This document shows positions 43,885 through 56,681 of a stretch of DNA of 64,000 nt, in pieces (the stretch's first letter is position 1; the number at the start of each line of letters is the position of its first letter). Source of the DNA: Choanephora cucurbitarum (Eukaryota; Mucoromycota; Mucoromycetes; Mucorales; Choanephoraceae); NCBI GenBank assembly GCA_025331435.1, contig JAIWNI010000094.1, forward strand, positions 1 through 64,000. Direction: 5' to 3'. The notes beneath the pieces were generated by a model. It was not told the origin of the DNA, did no database searches, and worked only from the letters and a program-made list of their open reading frames with translations. The position numbers and the translations under genes are program-made.

Positions 43885-45683
43885 CTACAGTGAAGATGAA
43901 TGGGTGATTTTCTTTGGATCAGACCCATTCAGTTTCTCCGTCACTTTTAGACTGATCTGATAGATCCATAAGAGCCAAGTCACTGACTTGTATTGCCACC
44001 AAGCACGGACCAGGGCTTTCAACAGACTCCAACGAAATCCAACCACTCGGATCTTTTCAGACAGATAGCGCTTGGTATCCAGCCAAACAGCCTTTGAACA
44101 ATAACTGCCCATCAACACATACGTCATGCGTTCATCCGAATTGGCATTCAGTTTTTCATCCACATGCCTTAACAGATCGTTGGTCTTGAGCAACAACAAC
44201 ACCGGTCTCGGTAACTTGGCCAGGATATCAGCCACTTCTACCAGATAGGTCAAGGCACCCTCTGAGATACGACCGACTTCCTCCACCTCACGCGTGCTCC
44301 CGAGATCCGACTGAGTGATCTTGTCCCATTCTCGACCGGTCAACATACAGGCAAACAGCTGATAGATCTCGGTACCGCCAACCAACTGAGCATAGGTCTG
44401 GATGCCCTGTTCATCGGCCTTGATCAGACTGGTCCAGAGTTGAGCATAGTTCGATCGAAGTTCATCTGACAGTTCTCGGTAGAGACCATGATCGAGCAAG
44501 ACCAGATCAAAGTTGTGTTTGGCGTTCTTGTTGGCTCGGATAAATACATTGCCCGGATGAGGATCACAGTGAACAAAGCCATGGAGAAAGATCATTTCGG
44601 AAAAGACACGGGTGAGTTCATTCGAGACTTCTCTTGGATCAATCTGATGTTGCTTCATATAGTCTAGATCATCCACGCGAGATCCATTGATAACTTTTGG
44701 GGAGAATTTAATGAATTTCTCCTCTAAGAAACACAATTCTAAATGCACTTACATTCCATGCACATAATACGACGTTTGGCCCAGATAACTTTGGGGATCA
44801 CAAGCGAAGTACGATGTTGATCCACATCCTCAGCAAAATTGTCTCTCACTCGTCTTGCATTCTGTGTCTCATGCACAAAATCAAGTTCCTTTGGAATCGA
44901 CTCTCTCATCTCTTCTGCAAACCAATCAAACCCAAAATCAGGAAACACACGCTTGATGATCTCAAACAAAAACGAGACAGTATCCATATCCAACTGACAA
45001 TATTCATCTAAATAAGGATGTTGTAACTTGACTGCCACCCAACAATCGTCGTCCTCGCTGTCGGGCTGATGGGCCAATTTGGCTCGATGCACCTGCGCCA
45101 AGGAAGCCACACCCAGAGGCGTCCAATCAAACTCCTCAAAGATGGATTCCACAGGCAGACCCATATCCGACATAAACAGGGCCTCAATGGCCTCAGGTGG
45201 GGTAGGCACACATTGATCCTGCAAGACCCGCATGGTCAAGCACCATTCGTCCGGCAAGAGGTATTGCATGACAGAGATATGTTGGCCCAGCTTGACATAG
45301 ACACCGCCCAGCTGCTGAATGGCCCTGAGGACCTTGTTGGCTGAACGTTGGTGACAGGCTCGTATCGCTTCGTCGTGATGATCTGGGTCAGGATAGGTCT
45401 GGGCTAATGTCCGATGGTAATCGTAAGCGACTTGAGCACCGACTGTACCGGCCAGACGACACCGGTCAAGTGCATGAGCCACATGACGGAAACGATCGCT
45501 TGTGTAGTAAAGGACGGTGCCTCCTACACCTACCGTCAGGGTGGTGGCGAGTGTGGCCATGGCAGCACCTTGAACCAATCGTCGAGGCAGGCTTTTTCGA
45601 GGCGTGAGTGAAGTAGCATGGCGTAGGTGAGGTCGATTGAAAAGTCGGATGGAGTGACGAGTAAGGAGTTGACTTTGGTTCAT
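43885..45683 (-). CDS. ABC1/UbiB-family atypical kinase, ADCK1/Mcp2-like, mitochondrial
   Basis: An atypical protein kinase-like ATPase of mitochondria; ADCK1/Mcp2 relatives affect mitochondrial lipid and coenzyme Q homeostasis. There are two exons with intron 44,694-44,752 (59 bp) and a product of 579 residues. The N-terminal 39 residues are Arg-rich with no acidic residues, which fits a presequence, and a transmembrane helix follows (about 41-60). The family-specific KLGQ motif is at residues 131-134 (YVKLGQHISVMQYLLP). The altered Gly/Ala-rich loop is GVASLAQVHRA, the catalytic Lys is in WVAVKLQHP, the catalytic loop is HCDPHPGNVF and the metal-binding segment is LLDHGLYREL. YLLP after the KLGQ motif and VLQDQCVPTPP fit ADCK1/Mcp2 better than Coq8. 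The gene begins about 280 bp from the decayed Tc1/mariner element. Confidence 0.9.
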
Positions 45684-45959
45684 TAGGTCAATGCTGCCTT
45701 TTGGTTTTTTTTTTAAAAAAAAAGAGTAAAAAAGGTAGGTGAGGGTTTATTTTTTTTTTCTTCAATGCGGGCATTCAATCAATGACTTCATCATTTCATC
45801 TTGTTCCCTTTCAAATAGTTCACTGTATAACGAGTGCGCATAAATGACAGAATTGAAATTTACCGGGACTTTAAAAACTTTGGATGATCCCTTTTCTTCA
45901 AATAGAGTAAGTCTAAGTTCTGTCTGTCTGCATTAAGTTGATTCTAACATTATTCAATT

Positions 45960-46900
45960 TCTATGGAGTTTGTAGTTGCATCTAAGGAGTGGAGGATACA
46001 CATACCTTTTAGAGAGAGAGAGACAAATACAGTGTGAACGGGAAATAAGTTGCGGATTTTAAAAAGAGTATACTTCTACATGACATGGAGCATTGTCTTC
46101 CTGCACAATGTAGTCTATGTTGGTCTTCACAGACTCTTTGTTTCAATCCAGGGAAGGTAATTATCAACCAAACATTGAGCATATACTTTTTGATCAATTG
46201 ATCCATGTTGTACCACAAGAGGGCAAACAATTTGCGTGAAAGCATCCCCCATACCATCACAGAGCCCAAACCAAACTTGCGGGTACCCTTAATGTGTCTC
46301 TCTTTGTATCTTTCTCCATCCTATCTAATCACTCTAGTTCCATTATTAGCAACTCTTTAGGGTGAACTTGGCCTCATCAAACCAAACTACCTTGTTCCAG
46401 TCATCCTTTGTCCAGTCAAGCCTTTCTTTGACCCAGGCCAAACGTGAGTCTTTATGTCTGGGCTTCAGAGCTGGTTTCATTGTTGCGACATGTGATTTAA
46501 AGTTCATACAACCCAAGGCTACTCGAAAAGCGGTCAAAGAGGCCTTTTTACCAGAACTCAAAAAGTGACGATGTTGAGCCCTAATTGATTCAGTAGGTCG
46601 CCGACGAACGCTTAACCCAATCGCGTTCAAATCAGTTTGAGAAAGAGATCGCTTTTTCCCACTTGAAGTTTTAGGAAGAGCGGTCTGTGTTTGCTGAGGT
46701 CTTTTAAAGCTAATCGTACAGTTGATTCAGGAAGGTTAAGATCTCTTGCAATTTGAACAAAGGTTTTTTTTTTAATCAATATAAGCGTCTGCTAATCTGC
46801 CACGATCGTATTTAAAAAGGTACTTGTTAGCGCTCTTAGATGCGGGAATAACTGTAGAAGTGCTTATTTTTGTATGTTTATTAAGAAAAGGGTGATGAGA
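45960..46900 (-). pseudogene. Tc1/mariner transposase gene, near full length but decayed
   Basis: In minus-strand order there is a helix-turn-helix segment (FVQIARDLNLPESTVRLAL), then RRPTESIRAQHRHFLSSGKK, then the first DDE segment WNKVVWFDEAKFTL, then GLGSVMVWGMLS, then a shifted frame with a QEDNAPCH-like second Asp motif near 46,085-46,110. The frame changes at least three times and several stops intervene. The element is truncated or too diverged for me to see terminal inverted repeats or a TA duplication. It lies just upstream of the ADCK1-like gene and shares its N-terminal half with the fragment at 35,872-36,270. Confidence 0.75.
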
Positions 46901-46919
46901 AGACCAACAGAACAAACAA

Positions 46920-47640
46920 AAGGTATATGATTAGATTACAAAGTTTGTACATCTGCGAGTTATTTCAGATCACATTGTATTTGTTCAGTAGTTAATAGAC
47001 AACCTATTCAACTCTCGGTAAAACAGACTATGATATCAAGATAGCGTCAACTTCTTGATTTCTAGTCTCTTGATATCACAGGTAGCTACATCTTCACAAT
47101 TTTAGCAATATAAATAAAGGACTTCTTATAATATCTTAAGATTCAAATTGATGAAATCGAATTAATCTTATAAGCATTCCCTTCCCTCCAAAAAAAATAA
47201 CAAGAGCACCTTTAGTGATCTTGAAACTAGTCAAAACTAACATCAAGGCAATACGTTTGTTCTATTCTCCCATTTTCTCCTGAAATAGTTCTTTTACATT
47301 GATGGATAGAAACCACATACAATCCAAAGTTGATGTAAGGCATCACTTTTCTTTTATCTTGCGCCTATTGTTTATCATAAACAGAAAATCAGAGGTTTTC
47401 AAGAGTTCCTATTGTCAAAAGTCGAAATCTCAGCGTCTAGAAGGAGGGATAGCACATCGAGGCAGCTTGCTTCTGAAATCACATAAGCGGTTCTTTTAAT
47501 AATCACATAATTGTCTATCGTCATAAAACCTCAAACAGAAGAATGCGTAAGATTTAGTAAACTGATTCTCCATGACTAAAGTATCTACAATCAACAAAGA
47601 CAGATTCTGACAAAGACACCTGTACTAACCTCTACAACGT
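46920..47640. other. Intergenic AT-rich stretch
   Basis: There is no recognisable gene between the Tc1/mariner and DIRS relics. The short plus-strand frame at 47,299-47,499 has no support. Confidence 0.4.
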
Positions 47641-47649
47641 CAAAGTATA

Positions 47650-48652
47650 CTTCTAGTCTATTGTCTATACGATATTTGTATTTTATGTCAAGATCCAAAA
47701 GACCTCCGGAAGACAGCCCAGAGGGTAATCAATCATTTGGAACTACTTGGCTTCATAATCAACCAACGAAAAAGCTTATTAACTCCTTCCCAAACACAGG
47801 AATATTCAGGCTTCGAATTCGACGCACACAAGATGCAGATACGTGTTCCAGAACTGAAAATACGAAAATTGATGAAGAGATTGCAACAGGCAATACAACC
47901 AACTCCCAGGACTTGTCAATGGATAGCTGCTCTCCTGGGAGAAAATTACAGCAATGATACCAGCAGTGGGCGAAGCATTACTTCATATTCGACATTTACA
48001 GAGAAATTTATCACGAAGTCTATCTGTGAACAATAATAGCAACTGGGAAGGGGCTTGCGACCTGGAACCACAAGCAATCAGCGAACTGACTTGGTGGATA
48101 AACTTTCTGACAAAAAAGAACGGCTTACCGATTCAACGACTCCCGCTGAACAAACCGGAGATCATCATCACAATTGACAGCTCGGACACGGGTTGGGGGA
48201 TCAACTCACCGATAATCCAAACACACGAATTTTGGACAAGAATTGTCCATAAGCGTAAGAGAGTAGAAAATGATTCTGTTTGCGATACAGCTCCATGCAG
48301 AAAAATTCAGAAACTCTATCATCAAGATTCTCACCGACAACATGACTTCTATCAAATACACCACCAAAAATGGAGGCACAGCTTCAATTCACTTACAGAA
48401 CATTGCCGTAGAGATCCAAGAGACTTGCAACAAATACAATCTACAGGTAGTATACCAACACGTCAAGGGAATAGACAATGTCAAAGCGGACCGACTGCCG
48501 CGAATAAAGAAATCTCTGTACAAAAGCACAATACCACGGCATTTCTTCCAGACTATCGCCAAGAGATGGGGGTCGAATGTTTCCTCATCAATTTCCAACA
48601 GCATGTTAACAAATTGCTTTAGTTCTTGTGATAATAACAAATCATTGTTTTG
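47650..48652 (+). pseudogene. DIRS-type retrotransposon: end of reverse transcriptase plus RNase H
   Basis: Plus-strand fragment starting at the RT active-site region (VYCLYDICILCQD, where DIRS elements usually have a two-Asp box; here Tyr-Asp). It continues with LELLGFIINQRKS, FDAHKMQIRVPELKIRKLMK and TCQWIAALLG. A frameshift at about 47,940 leads to MIPAVGEALLHIRHLQRNLS, NWEGACDLEPQAISELTWW and the RNase H motif IITIDSSDTGWG. A further frameshift near 48,240 precedes ILTDNMTSIKYTTKNGGTAS and VKGIDNVKADRLPR. No tyrosine recombinase or split repeats were found, and the piece stops next to the Helitron relic. Element type is assigned from this characteristic RT-RNase H order and wording. Confidence 0.75.
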
Positions 48653-51246
48653 TTAAGTTTGATGTACTCGCCTATTGATTCTAAGTCTCTTTACAACGAA
48701 TGATGACCAGAGAGAAGAGCGGTTAATACATGCATTTACTACATCTGTTCGACTGCCTTTGGGAACCACAGGGAGTACTTGATGGAAATCACCACCAAAA
48801 ACCATTAGCCTACCACCAAAAGGGATTGATTCAAGACTACTGTTATCAGCACCAAAGATGTCTTTAAAAATGCGACCCACAGTTTCAAGGGTAGATTTGT
48901 TTATCATTGATAATTCATTCTAGATGATGATTTTCGTTTATATAGCAACTCGACTTTAGAAGAAGAAGGTTTAATTCCACACATTGTGGTTGAGCTGGTT
49001 TCAAGAGGTATTTTAAACAAAGAGTGAGCAGTACGACCGCCGTTCAAAAATAGAGCAGCTGTGCCACTAGATGCAACAGCCAGAGCGAACCCATCGTCAG
49101 TAGATTTGACTGCTTTCAGTAGAGTATTGAAGAGGTAGGTTTTACCCGTACCTCCAGGTTTGTCAACAAAGAATACTCGAGGGAATTCAGTTGAATTATA
49201 ACCGTCTCTTTGAACACAATGCATGATGGCATCAAAAACATGACGTTGGTCTTCGTTGAAGCTTGCTATATCTTCAGAGAAATCTGTTTGTCTTGCAGCG
49301 GCATTGAGTTGAAGCTGTTGTTGAGTGAGACTACTCAAGGGAGAGCTAACATGATCTATCCTATAGTCAACCGAGGGCAACTGGAATTGGTCATACCATT
49401 GCAGGCTTGTTCCGTAATGACTTTGTAGGATATCTTCAATGTCAAGCAGTGAACAATTGCATGCTGTTTCATGAATATCATCTACATTTGGATCAAATAC
49501 AGGATCGTTGTGAAGTTGGTACCAATGATCTTCCGAAAGCTTGTCTTTGAGATCTAGCCATAGCTGGTAAGGATCAGCAGGGTCACAAAACACAAATATA
49601 ATACAAAACAGTTTGCGAAGAGAGACAGGCGATTGTGTGTGAGCGGCTTCTTCTAAACATTCTTTCCATTGGTTATCGGAAGCAAATAAACCCAATGTTT
49701 GAGCTGCAGCTTGAAAATTAGGATAACAAGTGCCACGAACAGTTCTCAGATCAGCAAGAGAGGCAGCGCCAGGAGCATAGTATAATAATATCCGGAGATG
49801 ATAAAGTTCTGATCTCTTTGGAGAAACAGAATATATTCTGCCAATTGTTGTACCAAATCCACATTGACATTTTTCCCATCTTCCAGGTTTTGCAGATGCA
49901 TGCTAAACATACTACTCAGGAAAGTTGGGGTATAAGATCGATCTGGCATCAGGATTGGCTTGGTTGGTTTTGAATCAAATGGTCAGCATTGTGTCTTATT
50001 GTTCAACTCGTCTCAAAACATCACGGAAATTTTCATTCTCATTGAAGTAAACCGAAGTCTCACCTTCAAGATGAGTTGCCAAGGTTTGATGATGAGGAAA
50101 TTCCTTATGCATTAGGAACGAAAATATTCTCCAACATGCTTCAGAAGCAGACACACATCTAGCGTCAATGAACGAACGTACTTCGTCGTTTTGTTCAACT
50201 GATAATGAAGCCCGATCATGACCTTTATATATGTACTTGTACACATATTTGATGCTATTAACGGATGAGCATATCTCAACGTTAATGTGTGCATCGAATT
50301 TAGTAGCAAGGTACAAATTGTGTGGTACAACCCAACGATTATCAATATTGTAGGTATGTCTATTTGCGGTCTTTGCAACTGTAACACCGTTGTTTGTTCT
50401 TCGATAAATAGGATAGTCACCTTCTTGATTGACAGTTGTTTGATTACAAAAGTCTTTTGGGTGCTTTTTTGTGCATCCATGAATTGCATCCATACAGACT
50501 GCTTCAGGATTAATTACACCGCAGGTTCCATGAATCATGTGATTGACCACAGTTTGATGAGCTAAAGGATAGCGAACTGGGTCAGGTATTTCAGCGGAAA
50601 CGACATTGTCGATTTCTTCCCTAGTCAAAGGTTTGTCCGAAGGATCTACTATCAACAAAATATGAGCGTGTGGAAGTCCTCTCTTTTGAAATTCAATAGT
50701 ATAAACAAAAGCTATTGCTTTTCCCAAAATATATCTTTTGGTTAGGTCTTCAAGTAATTCACCAAGCTTCAAGTGGAATACCTTGCTACAGAGATCAGGA
50801 CGATCAGATGCCTTTTGATGATAGAGAAGTTCTCGTTGGATTTCAGACCAATGCGGTTTACATGTAAAAGTGATAGAACAGTCTGGCTTTCCAAAACGTC
50901 TTACTATGCTCAGAGCATCTTGATAGAGTTGTGTCATATGACGGGGTCCTCCGATAAATGTAGATGGAAGGATTACTTTTTTGCCAAGAAGGACTGATTC
51001 CTGTTGATTACCTGATTCCAAACCATCCGAAAGAGTAACGGCATCCTGTAAACCTAGATAGAGCTCACATCTTAAGTTTTGTTGGTTCTGTCGAATATAC
51101 ATAAGTCTGTTTTGCTCCATTTTGGCATACATGTCGACTATATACTGGTGGAAAAGATTCCTAAAGAGATGTAACAGATGACCATCAGAGGGTCTGTACA
51201 TTAATCTAAAGCTGTAGAATTGCATAATAGTCTCTCCTTCTAACAA
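48653..51246 (-). pseudogene. Helitron Rep-helicase gene, decayed and truncated
   Basis: A rolling-circle transposon protein. The N-terminal Rep part (51,246-49,996) has SITFTCKPHWSEIQ, the HUH motif in GLPHAHILLIVD, and the catalytic-tyrosine region KYVYKYIYKGHD. The open frame breaks near 49,996 but the same protein continues in one frame through TI-stop-FKTNQANP and YV-stop-HASAKPG to LADLRTVRGTCYPNFQAA and the helicase. The Pif1-like helicase has Walker A PGGTGKTYLFNTLL, ASSGTAALFLNGGRTAH, a broken Walker B region followed by ELSMINKSTLE, and FGGDFHQVLPVVP. It ends abruptly at 48,653, losing helicase motifs IV-VI. Several stops sit at positions where Helitrons normally have Trp or Gln. 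Confidence 0.85.
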
Positions 51247-51794
51247 AATTGGCTATACGAGGTTGTTCAATATATTTTGATTGTGTCATCTCACACAAGA
51301 GTAAGGATTTGCCATATAATAGAAAGAGAGAGGGAAGGAAAAAGTGGTGCCTCTTTCAACAATGAAAATGACAACAATGATTTTAGTTGGCTTACAATCT
51401 ATCAATGAATTGAAGTGAATGATACGATACAAGCCTCCAATTCGGTTTATCTAGTAGGAAAATAATCCTCTTTAATCACCATACAGAACACTCACACCAT
51501 TTCTTTAGTAAACGTATTGTTCAGACTATAGGATCTGAATGGTATCCTTGATTCATAGAAAACAAGTCCTCTCTGCTAATGTTGCATAATGTGTATTCAA
51601 AGTCAATTGAGTAGTGTAACCACTAAATATCTACATGCTTTCACCTTACGATATCAACAGCCCCCCCTTCCCTTTCTAATCTTCTGAACAATGAAAAGCA
51701 TATTTTAAATCCCGTCAAACAAACAAATTCGCGCGTGTACGCGGGTGCGCGTATCTTTTCCTTTTTTCTTTTTTTTTTTATCAGTCTAATTAAT
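51247..51794. other. Intergenic and promoter region of the remodeller gene
   Basis: An AT-rich stretch between the divergently oriented Helitron relic and the Mit1-like gene. No TATA box can be chosen with confidence. A GCGCGTGTACGCGGGTGCGCG block at about 51,732-51,752 is unusually GC-rich for this DNA and lies about 45-65 bp upstream of the ATG, a possible control site. Confidence 0.4.
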
Positions 51795-54700
51795 ATGACA
51801 ACTTTCACCCATGTCCCGGAAAGTGTAAGACAAAGACAAAAAAAAAATAGCATTCACTTCCCTTACTCTTTCTAATCGCCCTTCAATAAAGTCAATAAAA
51901 GATCGATTTAAACCAGTTGAAATCAAACTCGATCCATGGCCTTATTTCTTTTCATCAGCCAAGAAGATCCTTTCTGAAGCAACATCAGCCAACGGCAAAA
52001 CAACCTATAAAGTCCAATTTGTGGGCAATCAAGTGAGAGAGGTTGGATCGTACATCACCAATGTCGATTGTTCTATCTAAATTTTTTTTTTCTCTTTAAT
52101 GTTAGATTGCTGAAGATCAACTAGGACCATTAAAAGATACTGTCTTGGCTACCTATAAAACCGAAAAAGCTGAACAGTATGCTCGAGTCCAACCAATTTC
52201 TTCATCTGACACCAGTGATGAGAGTGATGTAGAACACTTGGCTATCTCTCGAAAGCGTCCATTGACAACCGACAGCGAAGAGGATTCTGAAGATGAATTC
52301 GAATTTGTTGCTACTCCTCGAGCAACAGCCAGAGGTAGACAGGTATCCAAACCTAGATCCTATCAAGAGGACTTTAAGCATCTCAACAAACTACCCAAAG
52401 TCTATCGTTCAGCAGCCCAATCGACCTTCACCATCCCACTTTATAAAAACACATCCTTCATTCAACATCATGCCACCATCTGTTTCAACTGTAAACAATC
52501 AGGCAATTGCAACAGTCAAGAAGAAGTTCAGATTGGCAAAGAAGAAAAGAGACAACGTTTGTTGTTATGTCACCATTGTTCTCTATCAACACACAACAAC
52601 TGTATAGCCAACTTGCGTATGATCGATCGAGCATCCGGTCGAATGAAATGTGGTAAATGTCAGTTGAGTCATAAATGCTGCGGATGTCAAAAGAGTATGT
52701 TGGCCAGTGACGATCAATGGGAAGATGAAACAAAGAGTGAGAAAGGTGTGGCCTTTCGTTGTTCTACCTGCTTTCGAGGTTTTCATCGTAGCTGTGTGTT
52801 GAAGAATGTATCGCCTTCACTTGCGAAGGATCATCAGGATTTAGTGGAACTCTATCAATCTGGATTATGTATGGAGTGTTCCGCCTTTCAAAACCGAACA
52901 CCTCAAAGTATCGTCAGTGAACGATCAGAGAGTAAGGCAGGACCTGAGGTGCTGATCAAATGGAAAGGCGAATCTTTCCGTCATACCACTTGGGTACTGA
53001 AGGATTGGATCTGTGCCTCCAGTCCTACTCTCTATCGAGGCTATGAGAAACGTAAAGCTGAAAAGGGCATTCCGGCAGTCTCTGATGAATGGTGTATCGT
53101 GGATCGTATCTTGAATGTAGAATGGGAGGATAAGGCACAGACAAAGGCATCACGTATCCTTGCTGTCTTTAAAGATACTGATTATGCTGAAGGTAAGTCT
53201 ATTTCCTTTGTTTTGAAGCCTTTTCTCTTATCATTGTTATAAAGCTGTATGGGATGAACCTCCTTCAGAGGATGAAACAGAAGCCTATACAGAATATAAA
53301 AATGCACTCGAACGCTATCGATTGGCAAGTAAAGTGCAAGCAGCCAAAGGCATGGACAGCTTAATCAAGAACGTTCGTAAGGCAGCCACATCAGAAGGTT
53401 ATGAAAAGCACGCCTTAAAAGAACAACCTGACTTTATCCAAAACGGCACACTCATGAAACATCAAATGGAAGCCCTCAATTGGCTGATCTATCAATGGGA
53501 AAAGAAACAATCCTGTATTCTGGCAGACGATATGGGTCTGGGTAAAACCATTCAAATCATCTCCTTTCTCTACTCTTTGTTCAAAAAGTTTGATATCTTT
53601 CCCTTTCTGATTGTGGTGCCCAACAGTACAGCCACCAACTGGATCCGAGAATTCGCCAAATGGGCTCCCGAGATGGTCGTGGCTCCCTTCTTTGGTTATA
53701 ACGCAGCCCGTGATTTAGCCCTGACGCATGAAATCCTAGATAAAAACAAACGTATCCGATGTCATGTTGTCGTAGCCACCTACGAATCCATCCTAGATCC
53801 TTCTCCACTCCACAACGCCTTCTGGCCCGTACTGATTGTGGATGAATCGCAGCGTCTGAAGAACGATGAATCACAACTATTCAGGACCCTACATTCCTTC
53901 CACATCGACCATACTGTCTTGTTGACAGGCACACCACTTCAGAACAACTTGCGCGAACTGTTCAATATCATGCATTTCATTCATCCAAAGGAATTTCATG
54001 GGATTGAAGCAGATAATTATGAGGACATGACAGCTGCTCAGGTAGAGGAACTGCATACTCGCTTACGTCCCCATTTCCTTCGTAGAACAAAGGAAGAAGT
54101 CCTCAAGAAACTCCCACCGAAATATGAACTGATCGTGCCTGTGTCCATGACGCCCCTTCAAAAGGAAGTCTATAAGCAATGTATCAGTCGAGAGATCCAT
54201 GAGACCTTGGCCATGACCTCGGGCTATAAACGACAAAAGGGTCTCTCAAGCATCTTTACCAACTTGCGTAAAAACCTAAACCATCCTTATCTTCTAGACG
54301 GAGTAGAGAAGCCTCAGCCTTCACCTGATCTTACTCAAAAGAACATGATTGATGCCTGTGCCAAACTCAAGCTGTTTCATCAGATCTTTCCCAAGTTAAA
54401 ACAAAAGGGACATCGTATCTTGATCTTCTCGACCATGACACGCGCCTTGGATGTGCTTGAAGATTACTTCCATTATGAACATATCCTCTATACACGTATC
54501 GATGGTTCCACTCGAGAACGTGAGCGTGTTCGTAACATCGATGCCTTTAATGCACCCAATTCAAAACTGGATGTCTTCTTGCTCTCCACACGCGCTGGTG
54601 GTGTGGGTATCAACTTGACCACAGCAGACACTGTCATCATTTGGGACTCTGATTTCAACCCTTATGCCGATCTTCAGGCCATCAGTCGTGCTCATCGTAT

Positions 54701-56318
54701 CGGCCAAACCAAGATGGTATTGATCTATCGCCTTATGACTCGTCTGACCATTGAAGAAAAGGTCCTTCAGATCGGTAAGAAGAAGATGGCGCTGGAGCAT
54801 GTTGTCGTAGAGCGTATGAAGGCAGATGATGAAGAGAAACTAGAGGACATTGAGTCCATTCTCAAGTATGGTACTGAAGCCCTCTTTGCCGATGATGATT
54901 CCAAGGATATCGTCTATGATGAGGCAGCCATTGACAACCTGTTGAATCGTGAACAGTATCGTCAGGTAGCCACTGAACAACAACAGAAGGAGATTGAGGC
55001 ATCTGAAGAAGAAAGCAAGCGAGAGAATGGCGGCATGAACTTTTCGTTTGCACAAGTCTGGCAAGTGGATGGTACTATCAAGGAACTGGATGAGAACCAA
55101 GCGGACGAAGAAAAGGAATCTGACTTTTGGCAGAAATTCCTCAAGGAGCAACAGGCAGCTGCAGAAAAGAAAAAGGAGGAACAAAAGATAGCTGAGGCCA
55201 ATCTGGGTCGAGGTGCTCGTAAACGAGCTCAGATTGTGTATACAGAAAAGCCTGGGCTGGATCAGCCTAAGCCTGGCAAACAAGGCAAACAAAAGGAACA
55301 TGATGATGAATATGTTTATGTGGAAGAACCGATGGTGATTGATGTGCTTGAATTAGACGAATTAGAGGACGGAGAACCAGGCACCCCATACAATCCACCG
55401 ACTTCTGATCAAACCAGATTGCCTTATGCTCCTACACAACATCAGCCACCTGTCCCACAAGAGAATCTGATGCATTCGTTTTCCACAGCCCAAAAAATAC
55501 CCACTCATAAACAGGCGCATACCCCCAGCCAAACAAGTTCCATGCCTTCTACTTCTTCTTTTCAACCACCTTTGGCTCATCCAGCGCCTGGTACTCCCAC
55601 TATCACATTCAATATTCAAACTCCAGCTGATCACAATCATGCTCCCACAGCTCCACCACCACCACCTCCTGTTCCAATTGCTCTCCCCAACTTGCCACCA
55701 CAATACAAAATCCATAAACTCGATCAACTCTACCTTATCTCAAGAAAATACGTTCAGGCCTTTCAAAAGTTCTATTCTGAAGAATACAAACACAACGAAA
55801 CACCTTTCGCTAGAGTCCATTCTGCCTTCCAAGAGGCTTTCAGTTGCTTCATCACTGAGGTCAATACTACCTTTGTAGCCGAAGCAGCTCAAGAGCGTCA
55901 GATCGAATCCAACTACGGTTACCCTCACGTCATAATCGATCACCTCTATATGCAAAAGCAACAGGCACTCTCTGTTGCCCTGGGCGAGATGATCCAGTAC
56001 ATGGAAGCAGAGATGAACGTGTTTACCTTGAAAAAGCTACGTGAAAAGTACACGAAGGATATGGAGATTGAGGAACAGAAGGTTCGACGTGATTATCAGG
56101 ATAAGCTGGGCAAGTTGATGAAGGAACAAGAGAGTCAGCGATCGGCTTTGTTGGCTGAAGAAGCATCAGCGCAGTGCAAGATAAGGGCACATTATACCAA
56201 ATTGATGCCCACAATCCAGCCTCTTCCTTTACCTCCAACAATTGCACAACAGAGAAATGCAGAAGCTCAGAATTCAATGAAGCATTTGGCAGATCATTTA
56301 AGAAAGGAATTCAAGTAG
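51795..56318 (+). CDS. Mit1/CHD-type SNF2 chromatin remodeller with PHD-like and chromo domains
   Basis: An ATP-dependent nucleosome remodeller of the nucleus, most like Mit1 of the SHREC silencing complex. There are four exons: ATG 51,795 (30-nt first exon), introns 51,825-51,891, 52,033-52,105 and 53,193-53,244, stop 56,316-56,318, 1,443 residues. Domains: an N-terminal conserved strip (VEIKLDPWPYFF), a Cys/His-rich PHD-like region at about 181-290 (ICFNCKQ, LLLCHHCSLSTHNNC, CSTCFRGFHRSC), and a chromodomain near 337-360 (EVLIKWKGESFRHTTWVLKD). The SNF2 core spans about 488-947, with Walker A ADDMGLGKT, Walker B VDESQRLKN, LLTGTPLQNN and ISRAHRIGQTKM. A Pro-rich linker (about 1,130-1,235) and a C-terminal coiled coil (about 1,335-1,400) follow. 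The DESQ box instead of DEAH fits the Mit1 subgroup. Exon 1 is the least certain part. Confidence 0.9.
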
Positions 56319-56681
56319 ACTATAAATAAATGATTGATTTTTTTAAAAAAAAAATGAGGGAAACATTTGATTGGTCAATTTCTTTCATCCTTTTGAAGGT
56401 AACACTAAGTTCATGCAAATGTTTATGTTTGAGAAGGTTGGATTCAGTCGAATGCAAAATTACTTTCAGAAAAAAAAAAGAAAAGGATAAACCCATTTGC
56501 CCAAATATGTGCAGTTTATAACGAGTTCAAACAAAAGAACATGTATTTTACTTATTTAGTAAAACTAGAAGAATTTCGTCATTGGAGAAGAAAAGAAAAG
56601 ACTAAAAAATTAGTAAAAAAATAATAATCTTTCATGTGACATCATGCACTTTTTCTAATGAGGTAAATGGTATAATTTTAT
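56319..56681. other. Convergent 3' intergenic region
   Basis: The remodeller and GST genes converge here with 363 bp between stops. The DNA is AT-rich and nothing else is recognised. Confidence 0.5.

Noticed and set aside
45069..45611. Plus-strand open frames opposite the ADCK1-like kinase gene
   Set aside because: Shadow frames of a strongly conserved minus-strand coding region.
54840..55301. 153-residue minus-strand frame rich in Leu and Phe
   Set aside because: Antisense shadow of the acidic and Lys/Glu-rich part of the remodeller gene.
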